The position numbers were made by a program, and so were the translations under genes. Of a stretch of DNA of 64,000 nucleotides, positions 22,741 to 33,044 are shown in pieces (the stretch's first letter is position 1; the number at the start of each line of letters is the position of its first letter). The stretch covers positions 92,542,501 to 92,606,500 of the forward strand of contig CM059584.1 in NCBI GenBank assembly GCA_030407085.1, in the 5' to 3' direction. Origin of the DNA: Trichopria drosophilae. Lineage: Eukaryota; Arthropoda; Insecta; Hymenoptera; Diapriidae. The notes below the pieces were generated by a model. It saw only the letters and a list, made by a program, of their open reading frames with translations. It was not told the DNA's origin and did no database searches.

Positions 22741-24180
22741 CAGTCCAGGGAGGAGGGACACCTTGAAAGGCTGATTTTGTCATTTTAATAAACCCTGTGC
22801 TACTCCCTGGAATATGCTAGATAAAAAAAAAGTAATATATAGAAAATTTTTTTCTTTTTAAATCGCTCGATCGAGTGCTAAAAACTTCAACATTATAATT
22901 ATTTTGTTTACATGTGTTCTGTATGTAGCGCGGTGTTTTCATGGGCGGAGTCGAAACCTTACGCTTCTTATTAGCGGTCGGTTTAGCGACAGCGCAACAA
23001 GCAAGTTGATTATCCGGAATAAAAGGTCATGAAGACGTTAAGCATTCCTGATTGTATGATTTGTTGCCGATTGTACACTCAACGAGCTTGTCGGCAGAAA
23101 TGTTCAGTTTACGTATCGCTCAAAACTTCTCCGTTGACAAAAACAGGAATTCAAGAGTTCGAAAGATCAACTGCAGTGTAAAAAAGGAATTTCGCAGCAA
23201 CTATGCTACACAAAAATGTTTGCCAGGCTAATCTCCTCCAACCCGATAATCTCCATGTTAGTTATCCATCTTCCGCTCCTCTTCCTCCGGATATTTGCTT
23301 TCTGGGGTTGCAAGACAAGTATAGCAAAAATCAACAATATTGACGGAATTATAAGAATGGATTACCGACCTTGAATACGCCTTCAGAATGCGACATCGTG
23401 CGCTTTCTGACCACAGGTATCCGTGCGGTATTTCGACTTCAGTCTTGTCTTATGTCCGGTGGTCGTTCGGTAAGCATCCAGCAGTTTTCGAAGTTGTCCT
23501 CGAAGCTTTTGGATCTTCGGCGATCCACTCTTCCCTTTCAGACCAACGTTTTCCGGCATATTCTGCCGAACGGATCTCCAACCACACCTGGTTTGGTCTC
23601 GATTGCAAACCTCTTCGATGGTGTATACCTGTTACATCCTAATTATGGGATTAGAAGACCCCGGATGTAGTGGCGTAGGAGAGGTATTATCGTCCCGAAG
23701 CTCTTCCTCGAGTTCATTTGTCAAATCTGGAGGCAAGATTTAAAACAGTCAGAATCAGGTGCGTGGCACATCATTAAGTCCTTAAAGTTCTAATGTCGTT
23801 AGGCGCCAGTTTCGTGACGAAGTTCTGGGCCTCAGAAGACAGGACCTATCTCCATATTATCAGCTGCGATTCTCATCTTGTGCATCACAATTCATCCTGA
23901 ATCGTCCCATTATCGAAACCCTTCAGAAGGCTCAGTGAAGAGCGTACACCGCGCCGCCCAACTTAAACCTGATGCATTCGTAATATTTTGATTTTGGTCG
24001 TAAGGACATATGGAGAAAACCGTATGTTATTGCTACGAATTGTGAGGTGTATCTGAAAACTACATTTATATATTAAGTTCAGCTTATCAGCAATGGTGAG
24101 TGTAAGAATCATTTCAAGAAAATAGTTTTAGAAACAAATTATGGATGGAGCAAATCCACCTATGAACTAAATTATTCTTT
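22741..24180 (+). other. Unrecognised sequence, no supported gene
   Basis: No known family was identified. The beginning has an imperfect inverted pair, TCCAGGGAG near 22743 and CTCCCTGGA near 22803. A moderately GC-rich block spans about 22925-23960. Overlapping frames at 23371-23670 and 23388-23642 lack recognisable motifs. It may be the decayed remains of an older element, but the sequence does not show which. Confidence 0.35.
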
Positions 24181-24184
24181 TAAT

Positions 24185-24401
24185 ATTGTTTATTATTGTT
24201 GTTGTTATTGTTATTATTATTTTCATATTAACTTAACCTTTATCTTGCACAACGCGCATGAGGTAGGTGATTGCAGGTCGGCACTAAGTTCATTTCATTA
24301 CGCAGAAAATTACCTACACGGGGAATCAAACCCAGAACCTTAGGAGACGATCCGGTTACGAAACAAGCGGACACCTTAGCCGGCGAAACTACCTCGCTAC
24401 C
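24185..24401 (-). mobile_element. tRNA-derived SINE, family 1, left copy
   Basis: Read on the minus strand from 24401, it has an A-box-like CCGGCTAAGGTG and a B-box-like GGGTTTGATTCCC, then GTGTAGGTAATTTTCTGCG, and a tail of AATAATAACAATAAC repeats near 24185-24240. The same 140-bp head occurs at 27985-28135. Box A and box B make a tRNA origin likely. It abuts the poly-A of the LINE. Confidence 0.7.
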
Positions 24402-24654
24402 TATTTTTTTTTTTTTTTTTTTGATGGAGGGGGAGAAATGCATTAGGCACCATAGGGGGTTGAAGATGTTGTTTAACCCCCCGTGACTCCCTCACCTTTG
24501 GTGCTGACGGCAAAGTTTACCGACTAAAACCCTAACCTCCCTTGGACCTCCATAATCCACGTGTGCAGTCTGCAGCAGAAAAGTGGCTCCGACATCCATC
24601 TCCTCCGCTGCAGACTGCACCGGGCCATTTCTTTTGTAACTGTAACCACTCCCT

Positions 24655-25540
24655 CTACCATTGGGTAAGTAGTTGTAGGATCTCGTGTGATCTCAGTAGA
24701 CGGAGAGGTCCCAGCAGCACTGCTTTCTGCATTCGGCCTGCGATGGAATTTGCATGTTCTCGGCAGGCCCGAATGCTTTTGATGTTTTCGAGGAATGTTG
24801 GTCTCATTCCTCCCAGCACTCCAATTATCAACACGACGAGCTTGATTTTAAATCCTCGATACAGCTTACGCACCCCGAAAAGGAGTTCCTGATATTTCAT
24901 CCGTTTTACGTCGTCTTTGCTGACTATATTTATCTCTGCTGGTGCAGAGAATTCGATAACGAAGATGGATTTGTTGTCGAAGTCAACAAGGACGATGCCA
25001 GGCTTATTGGCTGATATTTGCCTGTTCGTCGAGAATGAGTAATTCCAGTATATTCGACGCGACTACGGATTCAATATCAGTGGGGACGTACGGCAAAACT
25101 GAGGTTGGACCAATACGATAAGTGCTGCGAAGATGGTAATACAGCACTAGGAGAACCGCATTGTGACGTTCGATGTTTGCTGAGACTGCATATCTTAGGC
25201 ATGCTGCCAAAAGATGCATTAGTGTCTCAGCATGACATCTACACGATCTACAAAGCGTACTCTGTACCGCCTGGTGTAAGACGGTCTGGCGATACGCTAA
25301 GGTATTCATGACCCCACTCCACGTTGAAAACCAGACCGGGGTTTCGCGCCGAATTTCATGCTGATGCACTAGCATCATCAGGGGATCCTCCGTTCGATTA
25401 ATTACGTCGCAAGCTGTCTGGAGGACCAATCGGTCATGCATCCACTGCAGGCTCAACAGGACACGACCACCCATATTTCGGGGCAAATGCAGTCGTTCCA
25501 TGGAAGATCTTGGATGCAAACTGCGGTGCATACAAATCAT
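24655..25540 (-). pseudogene. R4 LINE C-terminal part: CCHC and restriction-like endonuclease
   Basis: 25540-25004 holds the zinc-binding motif CRSCRCHAETLMHLLAAC and the region after RT. Near 25010 the frame shifts into the endonuclease segment, with NKPGIVLVDFD, IEFSAPAE and MKYQELL, ending about 24655. In R4 elements the endonuclease reads K-P-D at the first of these sites; here the Asp codon is GGC, giving Gly. The nicking activity is therefore probably lost in this copy, apart from its frame breaks. This enzyme cuts the target DNA for target-primed reverse transcription. Confidence 0.75.
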
Positions 25541-25645
25541 CTTCCGTGTGCTTCGGTCAAGACCCCTTAGCTCGTCAACGTTCCACTTCAGTGATCCAAC
25601 TGAACAAAGCTCGGTGATACGGTCAACATATTCGTGGCTGCCACC

Positions 25646-26985
25646 TTATTTCTCCCGGTCAATTCTGATGACCAGATCTGACGCGAGAATTTGCCGGTAT
25701 TTCATAATGATGGTAGTTTTAGCAGCCTGCACATCCTGGACATGCCTTTGAGGTACGCCGAGGTATGTGTAGGCTGCTTCGGCGCTAAGGTGGCGGATGA
25801 CATTTCCGTTGATGAGCTCCATACTGTTGTTATTGGGGCCTAACCTTCCTGTGTGCAAATGAACGACTGTACACTTGTCCAATCCGAATTCCATGCCGAT
25901 ATCTCTCGAGTATGTGAGGGCGATGTTCAGAGATCGATGTAATTGATCCTCGCTTGATGCATATAATTTAAGATCATCCATATAGAAAAGATGGGAGATC
26001 TTATATACACATTCACCAGGCGATAGATGCAATAGTGAGATGCAGAAGAGCAGCGGACTCAGAGAATCTCCCTGATAGAAACCTCTTTGGAATTGAAGCA
26101 ATCTAGACATGATTCGACGCTTGCCCGATGTCATGACAAAGCGTGTTTTCCAAAGAGGCATCAGATCTTCTACAATTCTCACTATGTTTGGGTGGACATG
26201 GAGGCGTTTGAGCAACAAGCTTAAAAGCTCGTGCGATGTTCAGTCAAACGCCTTCATGTAATCCAGCCAGGCTATCGACAGGTTACGCTTGTACTGGACT
26301 GAGTCCTGACAAACACACATGTCGATAAGCAAGTTGTTCTTGCAGCCAGAAACACCCATTTTGCAGCCTCGTTGTTCTACTATCCGTTGCCACACCGGTT
26401 TCACGGCAACATGATAGTGAACCATTTGTATAACGTATTGAGGCACGTGATTGGTCTATGGTTTCTCGGATCAGACAAGTCTCCCGACTTTGGGATTAGT
26501 GTCCAATGGCCCTCCACCAGACAGTGCGGAATGGGTTGGACTCCATTTATGTAAGGGGTGAATATTCGGGCGAGGTGTTGATGGACAGAAGTGAACTTCT
26601 TCCACCAATAGTTGTTAATTCCATCCCAGCCCGGCGAGGAGAAATTCCTCGCTCTTTTAATGGCATTATTCACCTCTAATGTACTGACGGGTGGGCAATC
26701 TTCACTTTGTTGTGTGAGTTCATCATACAACTCGGTAAAGATTTCGATACCCGGAGTGTCTGCATTAAGTCTGGATGTTTTCTCGTAGATACTCCTCCAG
26801 AATTCCTCAACTGAGGCCATTGACGGAAACTCGCGGGAGGCTGCGATAGGATGTTTGAAGAGGTTGGACGGATTCGACCAAAATGTTGCATTTTGTCGAA
26901 TTCCATCCTCCCGTCTTTGCAGCCTCTTTATGGCATCCGCCAAAACCCAAATTTTATCCGCCAAACGTTGCTTGATGTTTAGCAA
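25646..26985 (-). pseudogene. R4 LINE reverse transcriptase, frameshifted
   Basis: 26985-26401 covers the early RT region, with PGWDGINNYWWKKFTS and LIPKSGDLSDPRNHRPITC. 26446-26240 holds IAWLDYMKAFD, the first palm motif, followed by a TGA in place of the next residue. 26218-25646 holds QGDSLSPLLFC, the catalytic YMDD in HLFYMDDLKLYA, and GMEFGLDKC. Apart from the stops and shifts the catalytic residues are present. The motif set separates it from the APE-type LINE at 54.5 kb. Confidence 0.88.
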
Positions 26986-27391
26986 CTTCAGCTCGTTCAG
27001 TGTGTGATAGTATGTCCACAGTTGTTGTGCGAACTTTTTGGCTTTAGCCGTAAATGAACGGCCAGATGTTAAATAGTCGAATCTTGCCGTTCAATTGAGA
27101 CATGCGTTTTGTAATCTGTCGACCCCCCATATCTGTGTCAGAAGTAGGCTATTTGCTCTGTCTATTTCTCGTTGTTTAGAAAAATTTTCGTTGTCAGATT
27201 TCGCCTATACACGAGTGTCGTGTTTTCATAATGTGGAGCATCTCTCCCAGCACCGCATACGGGCTCAGTTGTTAATGCCTACACATCCGGTACCGGTTGA
27301 CAGCTGGGAAGAACGAAACCTATCCGCCTCAGATTGGCCACATAATCTCTTAGATGTTGTTGAGAAAAGCGATCTGCTAGCTCGGGATGCA

Positions 27392-27659
27392 TTACTGCAA
27401 ACCGACTATGCATTCGCGCCATGTAGCCTTACTGTTGCGGACAACTCTCCTCGTAGCAGCGCATAAGATCTTGTCTGAGACCCTCCGTCCACTGAAATCG
27501 TCCGTGTGCATTCGTGTATCGTGATCCCGGCACATCCGTTTTGGCCCCTCTACCTCGGGACTGGGCTGCGTCCGAAGCAGCCCGATGGTCAGGAACCCTG
27601 CGCGCTGCATTACTTGTAACCGCATGCACAGAAAATATGTCTATTACGTCGCCATCCAC
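27392..27659 (-). pseudogene. R4 LINE N-terminal region, fragmentary
   Basis: Two overlapping minus frames (27659-27429 and 27625-27392) precede the RT part and hold Trp/Arg-rich sequence ending in DLMRCYEESCPQQ, which resembles the N-terminal segment of R4 proteins. Between here and 26985 the frame is broken by stops. The true start is not determined. Confidence 0.45.
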
Positions 27660-27814
27660 TGGGGTTGGTTACCCAATCTCTGGCAAGGTTGCTAAGAGTC
27701 CAGGGCCCACCGGCTTTAATAAGCACATGTGGAGGTGAGAGTAGGCCATTTGCGAAGAAAGGCTAAGATGCAGCTTTTTGCATAGCCGCATTGTGTTACG
27801 CATCATTCCCTTTG

Positions 27815-28135
27815 GGCCCCTATTATTTTTTGTTATTGTTGTTGTTATTATTACTATTTTAATAATAACTAAAACAACAACATTGGTTTCTTCTGTCGCT
27901 CGATCTGTCCAAAAAATGAGAAATTTTTTTGCTCAAATCTTTACGAGATTAGCGTGAAATGTCACTGGAACCACGCCTCAAACCATGAGGTATGCGATTG
28001 CAGTGTCGGTACTGAGTTCAATTCATCGCGCAGAAAATTGTCTACACGGAGACTCGAACCCAGAACCTTCGGACATGTTCAAGTTACGAAACAAGGCAGA
28101 CGCCTTAGCCATCGTAACCATCTCGCCCCGCTTTA
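27815..28135 (-). mobile_element. tRNA-derived SINE, family 1, right copy
   Basis: On the minus strand from 28135: GGCGAGATGGTTACGATGG, then A-box-like TGGCTAAGGCG, B-box-like GGGTTCGAGTCTCC, then GTGTAGACAATTTTCTGCG. A body of about 110 bp follows, then a tail of AAC/AAT repeats at 27815-27870. Its 5' end abuts an (ATT)n tract. It is the same family as the copy at 24185-24401. Confidence 0.72.
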
Positions 28136-28152
28136 ATTATTATTATTATTAT
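28135..28152. repeat. (ATT)n microsatellite
   Basis: A short run of ATT units directly at the 5' end of the right SINE copy. Dong-type R4 elements are known to insert in TAA repeats, so this may mark a target tract, though the LINE itself does not touch it. Confidence 0.7.
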
Positions 28153-28788
28153 TTGTTCTTGTTATGTTTAATACCACTTGGGTGTTTTTTTCGAAGTGTA
28201 CAAAATGGTTCAATTTATTAATTAAAGTAAATGAATAAATATTATCTGAAAGTGGATAAAAATGTTCTAATAAAACGTATATTTATAATGTAGAATTGGA
28301 TATCCTCGTTTGCAAATGGTAAATGTTCATTTCCAAGAGATTCTGCGGGAATAATAAGCCGACTTAGTAAAACGAAAATAATGCACGTATTGAATTTTAT
28401 TAAAGCTCGAGTTTAGTTTTCATTTCAACGAAAACTTTAACTAAAATTTAATAACGCGGAGATGATTAAATATAATTGAAGAATGAAACCAATTTTGAAG
28501 TTTTTAGTAAAAACGACTTTAAACTGAAAATATTGCAGATAATTTATACTGTACAGTGCAAGAGTTGAATAATTTCAATTTTAGATAAATACATTTTTAG
28601 TTCATTAGTTGATAATATAGAAATAGCAACATTAATATAAACACATCTTTTTAAAAATTCGTAACCTTATTTATTTCTGGCGAATATTATGAATTTAAAA
28701 TAGAAGAAAAAAACGTCATTGTCGAAATGGTATGGTTTAAACAGTTTACCCGAAAACGCGTATGTTTTATAATAAAGTTGCGGAATAG
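28153..28788. other. AT-rich spacer, nothing recognised
   Basis: AT-rich sequence between the (ATT)n tract and the pogo element, without supported genes or repeats. Confidence 0.5.
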
Positions 28789-28790
28789 TA

Positions 28791-31534
28791 GAGTAGCATC
28801 GACAGAAGTGGGCCACACTTTGGTTTTTCATGCCGTAGAATGTTTATAATTAATATTTTTGAAAACTAATTGCGTCTATTTGTAGTGAGAGGGTTTAGGT
28901 GGGTTATGGTAAACACGTATATAAAATTTTTTTATTTTAATGTTTTACGTCATTAAGTAAAAACGAAAAATATGCGATTACACGATTTTGTAGACAGAAG
29001 TGGGCCACCAAAGTTTTTCATCTAAAACAAGTAAAAGGATCAAGCACTATGATATTTTATGTTAAATAATCAATTTTTTCAATAAATCATATTGTAAAAA
29101 CTAATTTTCATATGCAATATTGCGTTTATTATGTTGCTTCAATAATACAAAATAGTGCAAACATTAATGATAAAAAAATGTGAAAAAAGGTCAAAAAAAT
29201 TATTCGTTATCGGTCAAATCTAGATCAGAGTCACAATTTCTGCACGTGAAATAGCTTCTATTTCCCATGTCGACGAACTTTAAATGAAACGGACGCTCGC
29301 ATGTGTTGCATTTTATTGAATTGTTCGTTGTCATTTTGTGTGGCATTAATTTAGTGCAATTCAGACAAAAGTCACGATCTTCTTCTGAGGATGAGGACGA
29401 AGAAGGTTTCGAACGTTTCGCATTTGCTGTACGTCGTTTTTTCGGAGGAGGGGTATTTGATTTGCGTCGTTTTGCAGCTGCATCTTGTGCTGCTTTCCTA
29501 TTTTTTGGCAATGTTATGATGGCGCTTTGCATTGGTTTTCGTCCACGATTCGATTTTTTCTTCGGTGTAGCACGACGAAGTGGACCGACATCATCCAGTA
29601 TTGACTGAGACGTGGATGCAACAGCTGATGTTCTAACAGAGCTGACCTCTTCATGCGTAGCCGGCTGTCCATTTTCAAGGGTAACTTCACTGCCGCCTTC
29701 TGCAGCAATAAAATCCTCTTCTGCAAATATTTCTGGATTGAACGGAAAGATTCCGGTTCGTTGAAAACCACTTGCAATGTTACGGGAATTAACGCTATTT
29801 TGAATAGAAATGGCAGCGATTTCAGCAACATGTGTAATTTCAAGTGATAAACCGATATGGTTTTTTGTCCAAGCATCACATTGCACAGCATACGACTTTT
29901 TCAGTGAAGCAAAAACGCCGACATCTAACGGCTGCAGCCTATGGCTACAATGCGGCGGCAATGTCAAAATCGTAATGCGGTGTTCTAGGGCTATATCGAT
30001 AACTTCGATAGTGACATGAGATCGATGATTATCCATTAACAGCAGAATTGGATTTTCTTTCGACGCATGTGCAAACTTTACGAAATGCTCCATAAACTTG
30101 ATGAAGTCGTTCGACGTCATCCAACCACTGCCATTTGCAAAACCGACAGCATTTGGAGTGGCGTTATAAAGGTATGTCGACTGCATATTTTTGCGCGGGT
30201 ATAAATAAAATGGCGGAATTGTATCACCAGCAGCACCAACAGCAATGGTCATTGTGACATTAGTACCGCGTTCGGCTGAAGCATACGAACTAGCACGAGA
30301 ACCTTTTGCAGCAACGATTTTTACGGGTTTGGTCGGCACAGTTGGAAATCCGGTTTCATCTGCATTCCAAATCCTATTGGGAAGATACGGATGTTGATCC
30401 AATGCTGACTTCAAAAGATTGAAAAAATTATCAACATTTTCTTTATTAAATGCTTTGGCTCTATTTGCACTAGTTGGCGTTGGTTTCAGCAGGGAAAGAC
30501 GGCCGTGACGTTTCACAACAGCGTAATACCAATCTCTGGTGGCTTTTCTGGCATCATTCCAATTAGCTGGGTAATCAGCTACAACTTTTTTTGCAAATTC
30601 GAACGCCAACTTGCACACGTCATCGATGGTAAGTCCATAATTGATTTTTCCACATTTGATGATGTATTGGCCAAGTTCTTTTTCTTGAACATTTGTGAAA
30701 ATCTGCAAAATAAACAAAGAAATTGAATCAGAAAAAATGAAAAATCAATTAGTATCTAAATAAATAAAATAAAGCTAAAAGACATATTAAAAAAATACCG
30801 TCTTTCCACCATGTCTTGGTCTTTTTTTGAGGAAATCCAACAATTCTTCATCGGTTGAGAAATTCGAAAATACTTTATCAACACGTTTCAGGTGACGTTG
30901 AAAACTTGATCGCTTCATACCAGCAGCAACAGAAGCAGCGCGTTCCGAAATTTTATGAATTTTTACTTGCTTTATAGCATGAAGCAATTTGTCGTAGTCG
31001 ATAGGTTCGTAGCCAGTTGGTTTACGTTTTTTTGGTGGCATGATCGTCAAAATGTTCATATTAACTAAAAAAACCACTTGATTATTTTCCCTAAAAATAG
31101 TAAAAGTCGAAACAGAACGTCAATAAAGTGGCCCACTTCTATCTGCAAAGAATGGCCCACTTCTATCAACAAGCATAACTTGACGAGAATAACGTGGAGA
31201 GAACACCGCGCGACAATATGCTAAAATCTCTTAAACATTTTCAAGTTTAGATCTAATACTGTAATACAGGCTACTTACCCGATTGAATTCAGTGATTTTC
31301 TTATGCAAATCACGATAACATTAACAATAAGAAAAAAAGGAAAACGTTTATAATTTTGGCACTGATTGCTGGTAAACATAAATTTACGTCTGCACGTTTC
31401 TATAACCTACTGAAAAGTGAGCTCTTGTTGATAAACCAACATCAAAATATTCGGTTGGCAAATACGTCACTTGCGGAAACAAAAATGGCGGGTGGCCCAC
31501 TTCTCACGGTGGCCCACTTCTGTCGATGCTACTC
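28791..31534 (-). mobile_element. pogo-type DNA transposon, apparently intact
   Basis: Inverted ends begin GAGTAGCATCGACAGAAGTG at 28791 and are mirrored exactly to 31534. They are flanked by TA on both sides (28789-28790 and 31535-31536), the target of Tc1/mariner-pogo elements. The motif GTGGCCCACTTCT occurs six times near the ends: about 28804-28817, 28985-28998, 31127-31140, 31148-31160, 31492-31505 and 31509-31522. These repeated sites are probable transposase binding sites. The internal gene is uninterrupted after removal of one short intron. The element lies about 200 bp beyond the poly-A signal of the RSRC2-like gene. Confidence 0.92.
29200..31077 (-). CDS. pogo-family DDE transposase with PHD-like C-terminus (two exons)
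   Basis: Exon 1 is 31077-30799 and exon 2 is 30702-29200. The 96-bp intron (30703-30798) has GT and AG ends and joins in phase 0. The better start is the ATG at 31041 (MPPKKRKPTGYEP), which puts a KKRK nuclear signal at the N-terminus; that gives about 582 residues. A psq-type helix-turn-helix (about residues 30-60) should bind the ends. The DDE_1 core has D in NADETGF, D in LLLMDNHRSH and D in LQPLDVGVF, with 35 residues between the last two. A basic and serine-rich segment (PPPKKRRTANAKRSK) precedes a PHD-like finger (CLNC, CNTC, FHL, CRNC) near the end. A poly-A signal lies at about 29126. No stop or frameshift is seen, so this copy may be able to produce protein. Confidence 0.92.
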
Positions 31535-31735
31535 TACGTTTTAAAAACATACATCTAAAATGGAATGGTTTTCCACCAAGCCGACGTTCTATTAGTAACA
31601 AATAAACTTTGTAAATCTACATGCTAAATTGATATCTTAGATCTGGCTTTGATCGACAGTCATGTAATATTTATGGATATATGGAAGACTCGTACTTGAG
31701 TCGAGACCAACCAGTGAATTATTGTACAGCATAAC

Positions 31736-31741
31736 TTTATT
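31736..31741 (-). terminator. Polyadenylation signal of the RSRC2-like gene
   Basis: AATAAA on the minus strand, in ACTCAATAAAGTT, about 256 bp after the stop codon at 31997. It implies a 3' UTR of about 270-290 bp that ends before the pogo element begins. Confidence 0.65.
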
Positions 31742-31996
31742 GAGTGGGTATAAATTTATGTAACGAGAATTTGTTGCTGATACACATATTATTTATAATA
31801 CTTAAAGTGTTTCAATGTTAAAATAAATACGAATTACATTTGAAATGTTCGAATTGTTTTGCGTAATAATTATACATAAAGAAACTTCGAACACATATAA
31901 TATACTGACAAAAATGGTTAGACTTAATGTAAGAGAATTTTGTTGCAAAGTTATGTGTAGAATTTGTCCAAAAGTTTCTGATCAGCATTTCACAGG

Positions 31997-32290
31997 TTAA
32001 CGAGGAAATTGAAAACCGCTTGTTGCATATCCAAGACCAACTCCTCGCTGAGTATGTGTTGTTGCTCTAGCAACTTCATATTGTTGTTCCATGTGGTTGA
32101 ACATTTCTTCTTGTTTTTTCAAAATATCCGGTTTCGGACTGGAATTCGCAGGAACCGCGACATCATCTTTGATTCCCATCAATCGTTTGAATTTCGCCGT
32201 AACTTTGCCGTCTTGGTCGTGTGTAAATGTCGTTCCCATCCAAGTATTTGTCGAAGAAGGCACAACAGTACTTTTAGATTCTTCTTTGGG
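31997..32290 (-). CDS. RSRC2-like protein, terminal coding exon
   Basis: The exon begins after TTCATTAG at 32291-32292 and encodes 97 residues ending ...YATSGFQFPR. It contains KFKRLMGIK, then KKQEEMFNHMEQQYEVARAT and THTQRGVGLG. This series is the C-terminal signature of RSRC2 (arginine/serine-rich coiled-coil protein 2; the SMAP-type domain). It enters in phase 0, matching the exon at 63143. The conserved domain is split: its first part (YAEQIQKRKLLWANK) lies in the other exon, 30.85 kb away. RSRC2 is a nuclear RS protein thought to act in pre-mRNA processing; its exact role is not well known. Conservation of this exon argues that the gene is functional. Confidence 0.87.
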   Translation of the reverse strand, partial: PKEESKSTVVPSSTNTWMGTTFTHDQDGKVTAKFKRLMGIKDDVAVPANSSPKPDILKKQEEMFNHMEQQYEVARATTHTQRGVGLGYATSGFQFPR

Positions 32291-32304
32291 CTAATGAAGA
32301 AATA

Positions 32305-33030
32305 AACACATTTTTATTTACTTTGTTTACTTAAATTTATAACTAATTTTATATACACAATTATGAAGTATCATAAAATTTGTTATTGATATTCGGAAAA
32401 TAAATCAAACGAGAATTACACTTATATAGAACTGTAATATTATATTGTCCTCTGGATTGAATTTACTCCCCAACAACAATGACATTGAAAAACAAACACC
32501 AGTTAGACGTGTATCTGGTAGATAACAGCTTGATTTCCAATTAAGCGATACGGATACAGACATTACTATTATACTTATCTAAGTGAGATAAATAATTGCA
32601 ATTTTGAATAATTCACTCTCTCTCTCTTAATAGAGTACACTTAATGTACAGCGAGTGGGAATAAGAAACAAGGCTTCAATGCTACATCTCTTCTCCTGTT
32701 GCACCTAAATGTATATATGTACATACTACATGGAGTAATCCATCACAAATCAATAGAAAATAAGATTATAGATGATTATATTATAATTCGAAATATACAT
32801 TGAAAAGATGACATTTTTGGCAATTCTGAGGAAATCTTGGACGACAAAGTGAATGGTTATACAAATTATCAACCATTGCATCGCTACAATTATTATTAAT
32901 TTAATGTTTCATCAGCGACAATTGTTTTACTTTTGTTAATAGTAACTGTGATATTCTGTATTAGATGCGTTTCGAGTAAATTTACTTTGAAAAATATAGA
33001 AATATAAACACAGATTAGGTGGTACAGGTT
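32305..33030. other. AT-rich intron sequence, nothing recognised
   Basis: AT-rich and without clear repeats or open frames. It holds the acceptor-proximal part of the intron. Confidence 0.5.
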
Positions 33031-33044
33031 AGGTGCTACCTATG

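Larger units (their letters stand above)
24404..27760 (-). mobile_element. R4-clade (Dong-like) LINE, broken copy
   Basis: A 19-T run at 24404-24422 is the poly-A tail of a minus-strand element. Upstream of it (higher coordinates) lie a restriction-like endonuclease, a CCHC motif, RT and an N-terminal region, all on the minus strand. The endonuclease downstream of RT and the RT motifs (GFYQGDSLSPLLFC, HLFYMDDLKLYA) fit the R4 clade. Several frameshifts and stops break what should be a single ORF. The 5' end is uncertain; coding signal reaches at least 27659. Confidence 0.85.

Noticed and set aside
23371..23670. A small gene in the unrecognised block
   Set aside because: Two overlapping frames, no motif, no repeat or splice support.
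24542..25014. Plus-strand ORFs of 116 and 86 residues
   Set aside because: They are antisense to the R4 LINE endonuclease, which has recognisable motifs on the minus strand.
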